From CAYXWM01 sp964468805 (GTDB lineage: Bacteria; Bacillota; Clostridia; Lachnospirales; WRBF01), in contig CAYXWM010000003.1 of the NCBI GenBank assembly GCA_964468805.1, positions 1 through 64,000 on the forward strand: a stretch of DNA of 64,000 nt. Reading direction: 5' to 3'. Each line of letters starts with the position of its first letter. Position 1 is the stretch's first letter. The translations under genes were made by a program, and so were the position numbers. Positions 36,045 to 43,699 of this stretch are shown here, piece by piece. The notes under the pieces were generated by a model, which saw only the letters and a program-made list of their open reading frames with translations, was not told the DNA's origin and searched no databases.

Positions 36045-36749
36045 ATGATTGTAAAAAATATTGAAATAAGCAATATACCCGCTGTTCTGTGGGGAGAAAA
36101 AAGTTCGAAAATAATTATCGCCGTACACGGAGATATGTCTTCAAAGACCGATGTTCCCATTGCTGTTTTGGCGGAAGAAACCGTACCACACGGCTTTCAA
36201 GTTCTGAGCTTTGATTTGCCGGAACATGGTGACAGAAAAAACGAACTGACCCTTTGTAAGGTTGAAGAATGCGTTTCTGAATTGAAAAAGATTATGGACT
36301 TTGCAAAATTACAAGCAGATTCAATTTCCTTAACAGCAATAAGTCTGGGAGCATATTTCAGCTTGCTTGCATATAAAGACGAAAATATAAAGCAATGCTT
36401 ATTTCTTTCACCTGTTGTAAATATGGAAAGAATTATAAAAAACATGATGGATTGGTTCGGAATATCGGAAGAACAGCTTTACAAAGATAAGGAAATAGCC
36501 ACACCCATAGGCAAAACCCTATATTGGGACTACTACTGTTACGTGAAAAACAATCCCATTGAAAAATGGAATGCACCAACCTCAATTCTTTACGGCAAAA
36601 AGGACAACATTTGCGAGTATGAAATAATCTACGACTTTTCCCAAAGGTTTCAATGTAAATTAAATATATCCGAGAATTCCGAACATTATTTTCATAAGGA
36701 AGAAGATTTAAAAATCTATCGAGAAGAGATTAGGAAAAGCTTCTCGTAA
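36045..36749 (+). CDS. Alpha/beta hydrolase
   Basis: A 234-residue serine hydrolase. HGD near residue 30 forms the oxyanion region, FDLPEHGDRKN follows, the nucleophile elbow is AISLGAY at about 97, the acid is Asp in LYGKKDNICE, and the catalytic His is NSEHYFHKE. Start chosen at 36045 (TTCGGAGG 6 nt upstream) rather than the in-frame ATG at 36015. Natural substrate unknown; esterase or thioesterase-like activity is typical. It faces a convergent MFS gene and shares the terminator. Confidence 0.8.
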   Translation: MIVKNIEISNIPAVLWGEKSSKIIIAVHGDMSSKTDVPIAVLAEETVPHGFQVLSFDLPEHGDRKNELTLCKVEECVSELKKIMDFAKLQADSISLTAISLGAYFSLLAYKDENIKQCLFLSPVVNMERIIKNMMDWFGISEEQLYKDKEIATPIGKTLYWDYYCYVKNNPIEKWNAPTSILYGKKDNICEYEIIYDFSQRFQCKLNISENSEHYFHKEEDLKIYREEIRKSFS

Positions 36750-36790
36750 AAAGTACAACCGGTGCCGAATAGCTGATTTGTTTCAAACCA

Positions 36791-36823
36791 CAAAAAAACC
36801 GCCTTTTAAAGGGCGGTTTTTTG
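36791..36823. terminator. Bidirectional terminator between hydrolase and MFS exporter
   Basis: AAAAAACCGCCTTT / AAAGGGCGGTTTTTT with a tiny loop; A-rich on one side and T-rich on the other, so it works for both convergent genes. Confidence 0.92.
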
Positions 36824-38089
36824 TTATACTTCAGCTGCACTGACATTTGTTTTGTAATTTTTATATTTCTTAAACACTCGTTTGGACTGTAAAGCTATTA
36901 AAGCTGAAATACCGCCTGCCAGCAGAACAATAAAATGCCTTTGATTAACAAATGCATCAAAAAGCATTCCGTACATAGATTGACCTAAGGGTTGGGCACA
37001 AAGAATTAAAGCCAGTATCAACGAGATAACCTTTCCGATCAATTCCGGAGGTGTTTCGGCTTGCATGAAGGTAAGCATTTGTATTCCCACTATAGAACTT
37101 AATCCCATTAAGCAAAAGCAGGAAACGGTTATAACCACATAACAAACAAACGGTGGCAATCCCAGTACAAAAACCAATCCTACCGGCAACAAAAGTAAGG
37201 AACTCAAAAGCAGAAACAGGTAAACCTTATGTATCATAAGTTTATTTGCAAAAACTCCGGTAAGGATACCTCCACACAAAGCACCGGCAGCCATTGCGGC
37301 TTGAGTAATTCCGTATTCTATATCGGGCATCCCAAGAGTTTGGGTAACCAATACAGGTATTGCAACAAGAAGCAAGGAACTGAAAAACAAATTATATCCT
37401 AAAAAAATAGATACAGTTTTTATAAATATGGGATTATCTTTGGCAATAAAATTAAAGCTGTCTTTCATATCCTGCTTTACAATGTCCAAAATATTTTGTT
37501 TTTCTCGGGATTTCACATGAGGCATTTTTATAAATAATTCCATTACAGCAGAAACAAAGAATGCTATTATTCCCAAAATCAAAACGGGATTAAGCCCCCA
37601 CGTAGAAAACAAGGAGCCTCCTATTAAGGGTGCCAGCAAGTTGGAAGCGGCGTTTACTTGATTTATTATAGAATTGGCAGAAAGCAAATTCTCTTTTGTA
37701 GCCAACAAAGGCATACTTGCCTGTACTGTAGGTTGATAAGCGCCTTGTATTCCGTAAAGTGTCATAAGGGTAACGGTAAATAAAATTACCAGATCCACCT
37801 TACCCAACAAGATGAAAAACGCTGTTATCAAAGCTGCCGTAAGAAAATCCAATATAACCATAACGTTTCTTTTATTAACCCTGTCGGCTATTATACCACC
37901 TACGGGTGTTAAAATTATCATAGGTATAAATGAAAAAGCAGCGGTTATCCCGAATAAAGCCGCCGAACCGGTAACCTTTAACAAATAAAGAGGCAGGGCA
38001 AACCTAATTATTCCGTTACCGAAAAGCGAAATAATTTGCCCTATTACAACCAGCGTAAAATTTCTGTTCCACAATTTTTCAATATTCAA
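36824..38089 (-). CDS. MFS drug/macrolide-type exporter
   Basis: A 421-residue, 12-helix MFS protein. The N-terminal FTLVVIGQIISLFGNGIIRFA and PVGGIIADRVNKRNVMV are typical of the MFS_3/MefA-EntS exporter group, as are the long central cytoplasmic loop and the LLAPLIGGSLFSTWG segment. The start is placed at TTG 38089, 7 nt after GGAGG; the ATG at 38095 has only 1 nt spacing to it. A family 2 structured repeat lies 283 bp upstream in the same orientation as upstream of katA and fetA. Substrate not known. Confidence 0.85.
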   Translation of the reverse strand: MNIEKLWNRNFTLVVIGQIISLFGNGIIRFALPLYLLKVTGSAALFGITAAFSFIPMIILTPVGGIIADRVNKRNVMVILDFLTAALITAFFILLGKVDLVILFTVTLMTLYGIQGAYQPTVQASMPLLATKENLLSANSIINQVNAASNLLAPLIGGSLFSTWGLNPVLILGIIAFFVSAVMELFIKMPHVKSREKQNILDIVKQDMKDSFNFIAKDNPIFIKTVSIFLGYNLFFSSLLLVAIPVLVTQTLGMPDIEYGITQAAMAAGALCGGILTGVFANKLMIHKVYLFLLLSSLLLLPVGLVFVLGLPPFVCYVVITVSCFCLMGLSSIVGIQMLTFMQAETPPELIGKVISLILALILCAQPLGQSMYGMLFDAFVNQRHFIVLLAGGISALIALQSKRVFKKYKNYKTNVSAAEV

Positions 38090-38371
38090 TAACATACCTC
38101 CGTCAATTAAGTTTAGTTGAAAAATGGTCTTTTTAATTAAAATTTAGACATACCAAAAGTAATGCTGTCACTGAATCAAGTTTACGAAGGACGCCTAATG
38201 AACATATTTGTTGTTCTAATGAATTATACTCAATATTTTTTACAATGCAAGTAAATTTTTAAACCTTGCAGAAAAAATGAGTATATACGTAATATTAGAG
38301 GCAGTTCTGTTGATGGCATTTTTCCACATGTAAACAAAGAGGGAACGCCCTTGATGCATAGAATTTTTTTA

Positions 38372-38510
38372 TATACACTCAATTGCATAAGGAATAGTGA
38401 CAAAAGATATTCTTCATAAACGGTTCACTCTTGTGTTTATGAAAAAAACGCCGGTCGCTCACCATTACCAATAAACGTTTTTGTTACTACTTAACTCGAA
38501 ATTAAGTATA
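38372..38510 (-). repeat. Structured repeat, family 2, copy A
   Basis: A 139-bp element read on the minus strand as TATACTTAATTTCGAGTTAA, then GTAGTAACAAAAACG, a GGTGAGCGACCGG block, a CGTTTTTTTCATAAACAC hairpin, ACCGTTTATGAAGAATA, CTTTTGTCACTATTCCTTAT and GCAATTGAGTGTATA. Terminal inverted repeats and a nested stem are kept in copies B and C. It lies 283 bp upstream of the MFS exporter and 153 bp upstream of the DUF4190-like gene on the other strand. The rest of the 38090-38662 gap shows no gene. Confidence 0.75.
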
Positions 38511-38662
38511 CATCTGATAACAAATAGAATCATAGGCAGAATTTTTACTCGAATTTTACTGTACTTGGTCATATTTTACGAAAATAAGTTGACTTTTTGC
38601 AGTTATGTGAATATAATATGTATAAAATTAATAAAAGTAAAATTTGAGAGGAGAAACGAATA

Positions 38663-38920
38663 ATGGCAGTTGCTTCAATGGTGTTAGGTATTGTTGCATT
38701 GGTATTTTTGTTTATACCCGGCGTAAACCTTCTGGGAATAATTGTTGCCATAGTTGGACTTGTACTTGGTGTAATCGCAAGAAAATCACCTGAAAACAGG
38801 GGTATGGCCACAGCCGGTATGGTATGTTCCATAATATCCTTGGCTATATGTACGGCAGCATGGATCGCTTGTCTTATGTGTTACGGTTCCATAGCAAGCA
38901 GATTACCATTGTTGTATTGA
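38663..38920 (+). CDS. Small membrane protein, DUF4190-like
   Basis: An 85-residue protein with two hydrophobic segments (LGIVALVFLFIPGVNLLG and GMVCSIISLAICTAAWIA) separated by a polar turn (RKSPENRGMATAG). This matches the short DUF4190 membrane module found in many Firmicutes. Function unknown. Shine-Dalgarno GAGAGGAG lies about 9 nt upstream. It is followed after 37 bp by an Lgt-like gene, probably co-transcribed. Confidence 0.7.
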   Translation: MAVASMVLGIVALVFLFIPGVNLLGIIVAIVGLVLGVIARKSPENRGMATAGMVCSIISLAICTAAWIACLMCYGSIASRLPLLY

Positions 38921-38957
38921 TTTTTTACGCTCATAAAACATGACAAGGAAATGATAA

Positions 38958-39743
38958 ATGTTATCTTATGTTTCTGTGTTTGGTCTTACCTTGCCTGCCT
39001 ATGGTTTAGCTGTAACTATAAGCTGGCTTTTGGGCGGTTACGTTGCCGTTAGAATAGCAAAGCAGCATAAGTTAGACGAAAATGACACTATATTAATACT
39101 GATTTATTCAACAATAATCGGTTTTATCGGCGCTAAAATTTTGTTTTTAATAACGGTTTTACCTCAAGTGATTTATCTCTTACATAATGATCCCAACCTG
39201 TTTTTTGAAAACTTAATTAATAGCGGTTTTGTTTATTACGGCGGCGTTATAGGCGGAATTTTCGGTGCTTGGCTTTGTTCAAAGATTCACAAAATAAAGT
39301 TACTTCCCCATATTTCTTCTATAATCGTAGCTTTGCCCTTGGCACATGCCATCGGTAGGGTTGGCTGTTTTTTGGTGGGTTGCTGTTACGGATTGGAAAA
39401 CCATGATTTTGGCATAATCTATCATGCGTCTCCGGTTGCTCCAAATAATATTCCTCTGTTGCCTGTTCAATTGTATGAATCATTTTTTAATCTCATACTC
39501 TTTGCAGTACTTTATCGAATATCAAAAAGAGCAAAATCCTACGATTCAACCATCTTGGTTTATGTGTATTCCTATGCAGTCATAAGATTCTTTTTGGAAT
39601 TTTTACGTTTTGATTCTTCAAGAGGTAATATAGCAGGGCTTTATACTTCTCAATGGATTTCAGTAGGTCTGGTGATTTGCTGTTTGTTGTATCAGTTTTT
39701 ATTGCCGAGACTGTTTTTAAGACGTAATAATACAGATAAATAA
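38958..39743 (+). CDS. lgt: Prolipoprotein diacylglyceryl transferase family protein (Lgt-like)
   Basis: A 261-residue membrane protein with about seven hydrophobic segments. Lgt signatures: LPLAHAIGRVGCFLVGCCYG around 140 (the Arg of the HxxGR-type catalytic loop), PVQLYES and RFFLEFLRFDSSRG near the C-terminus. Lgt attaches a diacylglyceryl group from phosphatidylglycerol to the lipobox Cys of prolipoproteins. The GCCYG variant is common in Clostridia and some members may be paralogues rather than the housekeeping enzyme. Lipoproteins predicted in this window include those at 2732 and 53492. Confidence 0.85.
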   Translation: MLSYVSVFGLTLPAYGLAVTISWLLGGYVAVRIAKQHKLDENDTILILIYSTIIGFIGAKILFLITVLPQVIYLLHNDPNLFFENLINSGFVYYGGVIGGIFGAWLCSKIHKIKLLPHISSIIVALPLAHAIGRVGCFLVGCCYGLENHDFGIIYHASPVAPNNIPLLPVQLYESFFNLILFAVLYRISKRAKSYDSTILVYVYSYAVIRFFLEFLRFDSSRGNIAGLYTSQWISVGLVICCLLYQFLLPRLFLRRNNTDK

Positions 39744-39794
39744 AACAAAAAGCTTACAACCATAGTTTATTGGCAGTAAGCTTTTCTTGTTTTA
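39741..39794 (+). terminator. Rho-independent terminator after the Lgt-like gene
   Basis: AAAACAAAAAGCTTAC pairs with GTAAGCTTTTCTTGTTTT (one bulge), with a 21-nt loop; it begins at the stop codon. It may also serve the convergent protease gene. Confidence 0.8.
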
Positions 39795-39815
39795 TATTTG
39801 TATTTTAAAATACAT

Positions 39816-41012
39816 TTAAGATACCGACAGTTTTTTACGAATCACATCAACCGCTTTTGAAAGCTGAACATCTTCTTCGATTGGTAGGGTGGCTATTTGT
39901 AGACTCAGTTCTTCGGACATTTCTACAACATGGTCAGGTACGATACCTATTTTGTTTATGCAAACACCGCTGGGGGTATAGTATTTAGCTATGGTTACTT
40001 TAACTCCGGAGCCGTCGGTCAGAGGATATAAGGCTTGAACCAAACCCTTGCCGAATGTTTTCTCGCCGACCAAAATTCCTGCTTTCAAGTCCTTAACGGC
40101 TCCTGCCAAAACTTCCGAAGCAGAGGCTGAACTGCCGTTGACTATAACAGCCAAGGGAATATTTACGTGGTTTTCAGAGGAGTAAAAATAATTGGTGTTG
40201 CCTTGTTTATCTTCCGTATAAACTATTACTCCCTTGGGAACAAGAACGTCTGTTATTTTGGTAACCACATCCATAAGACCGCCCGGATTGTTTCGTAAAT
40301 CCAAAATTAAGCCTTTTACCCTTTGTTTCATTAAATCTTCAAAAGCTACCATAAATTGCTTGTAAGATACTTCTTCGAAATTTGTCAGGCGTATATATCC
40401 AATATCACCGTCTACTACCTTGTGGAATACTGTTGGTACATCTACAAGTTGCCTTACAACTTCCACATCAAAGGTTTTGCCTTCGCTTTCTCTTAATACC
40501 GTAATATTTACTGTAGTTCCCGGTTCGCCCTGCATCATGGCAACTGCTTCGCTGAGAGTATCTGCGAAAACTTCCATGCCGTTTATTTTCAGCAGAGAAT
40601 CTTTTGGCTTTATTCCAGCCTTGGCAGCCGGAGAACCGTCAAAGGGAGCGATAACGGTGATACGGTTTGTTTTTCTGTTGGGAGCCACGAACAGGCCTAT
40701 GCCGGCAAAGGAGCCTTTAATGTCTTGGACGAATTTTTTCATTCCGTTTTTATCCATGTAAGATGTATAAGGGTCACCAACGCCGTAAACCATACCCATA
40801 TACATTCCTTCTTCCAGAGCCCTTCTGTCAATATCGTCCACATAGTATCTGTCCAATATATCTTGAATTTCACTGACCTTTTGTTCCGGAGAAAGCTCTC
40901 CTCCGCCTAATCTTCTAACCAATGAAAAAAGATTGCTAAACGTTAGATTCAAAATAATTGTTATGGCAACGCCTATTGCAATTCCTTGAATCATGGTCTT
41001 CTTATTGCCCAT
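39816..41012 (-). CDS. C-terminal processing protease (S41, CtpA/CtpB type)
   Basis: A 398-residue membrane-anchored serine protease. Residues about 8-30 form one membrane helix. A PDZ domain covers about 90-175 (FAGIGLFVAP, GIKPKDSLLKINGMEV). The catalytic Ser lies in VNGSSASASEVLAGA at about 288 and the Lys in GEKTFGKGLVQ at about 313, giving a Ser-Lys dyad. It acts outside the membrane, trimming proteins; CtpB of sporeformers works in sporulation signalling. A C-terminal peptidoglycan-binding domain, present in some homologues, is absent. A perfect palindrome (41092-41103) lies upstream. Confidence 0.92.
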   Translation of the reverse strand: MGNKKTMIQGIAIGVAITIILNLTFSNLFSLVRRLGGGELSPEQKVSEIQDILDRYYVDDIDRRALEEGMYMGMVYGVGDPYTSYMDKNGMKKFVQDIKGSFAGIGLFVAPNRKTNRITVIAPFDGSPAAKAGIKPKDSLLKINGMEVFADTLSEAVAMMQGEPGTTVNITVLRESEGKTFDVEVVRQLVDVPTVFHKVVDGDIGYIRLTNFEEVSYKQFMVAFEDLMKQRVKGLILDLRNNPGGLMDVVTKITDVLVPKGVIVYTEDKQGNTNYFYSSENHVNIPLAVIVNGSSASASEVLAGAVKDLKAGILVGEKTFGKGLVQALYPLTDGSGVKVTIAKYYTPSGVCINKIGIVPDHVVEMSEELSLQIATLPIEEDVQLSKAVDVIRKKLSVS

Positions 41013-41091
41013 TTTAACACTCCTTCATACAAATTGCGGGTCGGATTTTCCGGTTTAAGTTACAGAAATTAAACTGTAAATTCGTTTAACG

Positions 41092-41103
41092 GGCACCGGT
41101 GCC
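41092..41103. promoter_or_regulatory. Perfect 12-bp palindrome upstream of the protease gene
   Basis: GGCACCGGTGCC, GC-rich in an AT-rich intergenic stretch, 80 bp before the protease start (minus strand). Possible operator; no regulator identified. Confidence 0.35.
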
Positions 41104-41298
41104 GGAGATATATAATTAATTTGTAAGACATATCTAATTCTATTAGCAAACTTGCTATATTATACCACTTTGTACTACAGAAACAAACACTTGCAAAAAA
41201 ATTTTTCTTGGGTAAAATAAAAGAAATACAACAATTTAAGAAATATGTTTTATATTGATTAATTATGGGAATAAATAAAGTCGAAAATATGTATAGTC

Positions 41299-41343
41299 AT
41301 ACCGGTTCCATTTTTATCCCTCATTTTATATGGAATCAGTATC
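41299..41343. repeat. Dispersed palindromic repeat, family 1, copy 3 (internally deleted)
   Basis: ACCGGTTCCATTTTTATCCC and TCATTTTATATGGAATCAGT are the outer arms of the family, joined directly with the centre missing. Orientation is opposite to copies 1 and 2. It lies about 80 bp upstream of the infC operon promoter. Confidence 0.7.
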
Positions 41344-41422
41344 AAATACATTTAACAATGATATACTCGATAAAAAAAGATTCTTACTGTTTGTGTATTT
41401 GTTTTAAATACAAAATTTTTAC

Positions 41423-41451
41423 TTGACACCCAAAATAAATCATGCTACAAT
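41423..41451 (+). promoter_or_regulatory. Sigma-A promoter of the infC-rpmI-rplT operon
   Basis: TTGACA (41423-41428), 17-bp spacer, TACAAT (41446-41451). Near-consensus; start of transcription expected near 41458, giving a leader of about 190 nt. Confidence 0.85.
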
Positions 41452-41457
41452 CAATCA

Positions 41458-41648
41458 TCAAGCAGAAGTGCCGCTTCTCACCTAATTGCCTATGGCTTTG
41501 GGTTACCGGGATATAAAGTTTTCTCGTATGTTGCAGTGGGGCTATGCCCTGCTTATTTTTTTGCCGAAACTTGGGCAGAAAAATTTTGGAAGCGGAACAT
41601 TTACATTTTTATATAATTTTTATTTATCTGTTTTGGAGGTGTTACACT
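41458..41648 (+). promoter_or_regulatory. Leader of the infC operon with L20-type attenuator
   Basis: The leader begins with an AGAAG/CTTCT hairpin and contains, at 41533-41562, GCA-GTG-GGGC-TAT-GCCC-TGC (7 pairs with a 3-nt bulge) followed by TTATTTTTTT. This is an intrinsic terminator inside the leader. In Bacilli and Clostridia, ribosomal protein L20 binds the infC leader and promotes such premature termination. The position, length and downstream genes fit that L20 leader; the L20-binding fold itself I inferred and did not model. Confidence 0.7.
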
Positions 41649-42158
41649 ATTACCGAGTTAATGATCAATGAACAAATTCGTGATAAAGAAGTGCGACTTA
41701 TAGATGCGGACGGAACCCAATTGGGTATCGTTTCCGGTAAGGAAGCACTCAGGCTTGCGGACGAAAAAAAGATGGACCTGGCGAAAATCTCGCCTACTGC
41801 GAAGCCTCCTGTATGTAAAATCATGGATTACAGCAAATATAAATTCGACCAAGCCAAGAAGGAGAAAGAGGCTCGTAAAAAACAAAAGAACGTTGAAATT
41901 AAAGAGTTGCGTCTTTCCCCAAACATCGATACCCATGACATAGAGGTAAAGGTGAAAAAGGCGGTGGAGTTTTTGCAAAAAGGCGATAAGGTAAAGGTTA
42001 CCGTTCGCTTCAGAGGACGCGAAATGAGCCATACCGAAATAGCCTCTAAAATCCTTCACGAGTTTGCAGAATCTGTTTCAGATTATGGAGTAATAGAAAA
42101 ACCACCGAAAATGGAAGCCAGAAGTATGGCAATGTTTTTAACTCAGCGTCAAAATTGA
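41649..42158 (+). CDS. infC: Translation initiation factor IF-3 (ATT start)
   Basis: A 169-residue IF-3: N-domain INEQIRDKEVRLIDADGTQLG, linker rich in Lys, C-domain IEVKVKKAVEFLQKGDKVKV and VRFRGREM. IF-3 binds the 30S subunit and checks start codons. The best Shine-Dalgarno, GGAGGTG at 41635-41641, lies 7 nt before ATT at 41649 and 19 nt before the first ATG at 41661. This places the start at ATT, as in infC of many bacteria, where IF-3 discriminates against its own start and so autoregulates. Product begins M(I)TELMINEQI. Confidence 0.95.
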   Translation: MTELMINEQIRDKEVRLIDADGTQLGIVSGKEALRLADEKKMDLAKISPTAKPPVCKIMDYSKYKFDQAKKEKEARKKQKNVEIKELRLSPNIDTHDIEVKVKKAVEFLQKGDKVKVTVRFRGREMSHTEIASKILHEFAESVSDYGVIEKPPKMEARSMAMFLTQRQN

Positions 42159-42182
42159 AATAACTTAAGGAGGGCATAAACT

Positions 42183-42380
42183 ATGCCGAAATTAAAAACT
42201 CGCAAAGCAGCAGCAAAACGCTTCACCTCAACAGCTTCAGGCAAGTTCAGATATGCTAAAGCCAACAAACAACATATCCTTGGCAAAAAAAGCTCAAGAC
42301 GCAAAAGAAAACTTCGTATCAGAGGTATAGTTGACAAAACTAATCAAAAAGCAGTACAAAAAATGTTACCTTACGCCTAA
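42183..42380 (+). CDS. rpmI: 50S ribosomal protein L35
   Basis: A 65-residue, strongly basic protein with the L35 pattern MPKLKTRKAAAKRF at the start and HILGKKSSRRKRKLR in the middle. It sits between infC and rplT, the conserved order. Shine-Dalgarno AAGGAGGG lies 6 nt before the ATG. Confidence 0.97.
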   Translation: MPKLKTRKAAAKRFTSTASGKFRYAKANKQHILGKKSSRRKRKLRIRGIVDKTNQKAVQKMLPYA

Positions 42381-42465
42381 GAAGGGTATTTTGTCGAATA
42401 ATCGTTTTATATTGATATACAACTCACTACCTAAAGATACCCAAGTTTAAAGGAGGACTTTTTTT

Positions 42466-42819
42466 ATGGCACGAATCAAAGGGGCTATGAACGCCAAAAA
42501 GAAACATAAAAAGATATTAAAACTTGCCAAAGGCTTTAGAGGAGCAAGAAGCAAGCAATATAGAATCGCTAAACAATCCGTTATGCGTGCGTTGGCAAGT
42601 GCTTTTGCCGGTCGTAAGCAAACCAAACGTGAATACCGCAGACTTTGGATCACTCGTATCAATGCAGCGGCTCGTATCAACGGAATCTCTTACTCCAAAT
42701 TAATGAACGGCTTAAAATTGGCAGGAATCGCCATCAACAGAAAAATGCTGGCTGAATTGGCTGTTAATGATGCAAGTGCATTCTCCAACTTAGTAGAACA
42801 AGCTAAAGCAGCGAAATAA
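42466..42819 (+). CDS. rplT: 50S ribosomal protein L20
   Basis: A 117-residue basic protein: LKLAKGFRGARSKQYRIAKQ near the N-terminus, FAGRKQTKREYRRLWITRIN, and the C-terminal globular part (GISYSKLMNGLKLAGI). L20 is needed for 50S assembly and is the expected repressor of this operon through the leader at 41458-41648. Shine-Dalgarno AAAGGAGG. Confidence 0.98.
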   Translation: MARIKGAMNAKKKHKKILKLAKGFRGARSKQYRIAKQSVMRALASAFAGRKQTKREYRRLWITRINAAARINGISYSKLMNGLKLAGIAINRKMLAELAVNDASAFSNLVEQAKAAK

Positions 42820-42828
42820 TAACCCTAA

Positions 42829-42862
42829 AATCAAGCAGTGTAAGTTGCTTGATTTTTTTTAT
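42829..42862 (+). terminator. Rho-independent terminator of the infC operon
   Basis: AATCAAGCA / TGCTTGATT with an 8-nt loop and eight T. Confidence 0.92.
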
Positions 42863-43000
42863 TTGAGCGGAATAGTCAAATAAATAGAAAACTTTTTTGT
42901 AGAATTACATTAAAATTCCTTTACTGTAATTCCTGCAAGTAATACTTCACTAATGTTGATTTACATACATAACATAAAATAAAAGTTAAGGGTGAGTGTT

Positions 43001-43597
43001 ATGTTTGAATCAAGATTTGACAACAGTGATGTTCTGCATAATCTGACTAAAACCGTTGACATACCCATAGAGCTTTATGAATCTGTCTTAGGCAAGTATT
43101 TTATCGGTTATGGGGATAATCTTGCCCTGGGTAAAGGTACCGCCGCATGGGCAAGGCTTTATAATCCGGAAAACTCAGGAGTAAACTTACACGTTAATGT
43201 TTGGACAGTTACAGACATATCCAATTCTCCGTTTAGGGCACAGTTTTGGTTTAATTCGGAAATTTCCGGAAATTATTTGGAGTCAGAATTGGTGACTCCT
43301 TCAAACACTGCTTTACGCCCTGCTCCCATTCCTAAGGTGAAGTTGCAAACGGCGTCAAATGTAAAGGATACTCCGGTTGGAGGTATTAAAGCTTACGTCA
43401 GGAGAGGCGATCCCAATACAACCGTAGCTGAAAATGAAAACGGAAAATTAATTTTTCCTCCCGGTGGGTCATTCTTGGTTTATCTGACAATCTATAACGA
43501 TAATCCGGAAGAAACGGCAGCGGGAAGAATAGCATTCGGTTGGTGGGAAGAAGAAATTCCTGTTAATAGGGAAATTAAAGCGGATTATATACTTTAA
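43001..43597 (+). CDS. Conserved hypothetical protein, DUF6143-like
   Basis: A 198-residue protein with no membrane segment or signal. The middle has an NPENSGVNLHVNVWTVTDIS strand pattern and a late FPPGGSFLVYLTIYND stretch, suggestive of an all-beta, possibly jelly-roll-like or coat-like fold. It resembles DUF6143-type proteins of Clostridia as I remember them; that assignment is weak. Start at 43001 (AAGGGTGAG upstream) in place of GTG 42992, which lies inside the ribosome site. Single gene with its own terminator. Confidence 0.6.
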   Translation: MFESRFDNSDVLHNLTKTVDIPIELYESVLGKYFIGYGDNLALGKGTAAWARLYNPENSGVNLHVNVWTVTDISNSPFRAQFWFNSEISGNYLESELVTPSNTALRPAPIPKVKLQTASNVKDTPVGGIKAYVRRGDPNTTVAENENGKLIFPPGGSFLVYLTIYNDNPEETAAGRIAFGWWEEEIPVNREIKADYIL

Positions 43598-43647
43598 AAT
43601 TTAAAATTTGCAATTAAACTTACTTATGCTACATAGATTTTCAACTA

Positions 43648-43680
43648 CAAAAGCCCGATTAATTTCGGGCTTTGTCTTTT
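43648..43680. terminator. Terminator shared with convergent asnB
   Basis: AAAGCCCGA / TTCGGGCTTT around TTAAT, followed by GTCTTTT; the A-rich other side suits the convergent gene. Confidence 0.85.
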
Positions 43681-43699
43681 CATTATTTACTGTATTATA

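Noticed and set aside
38481..38663. 60-codon frame before the DUF4190-like gene
   Set aside because: Overlaps the end of repeat copy A, has no ribosome site, and its composition follows AT-rich intergenic DNA.
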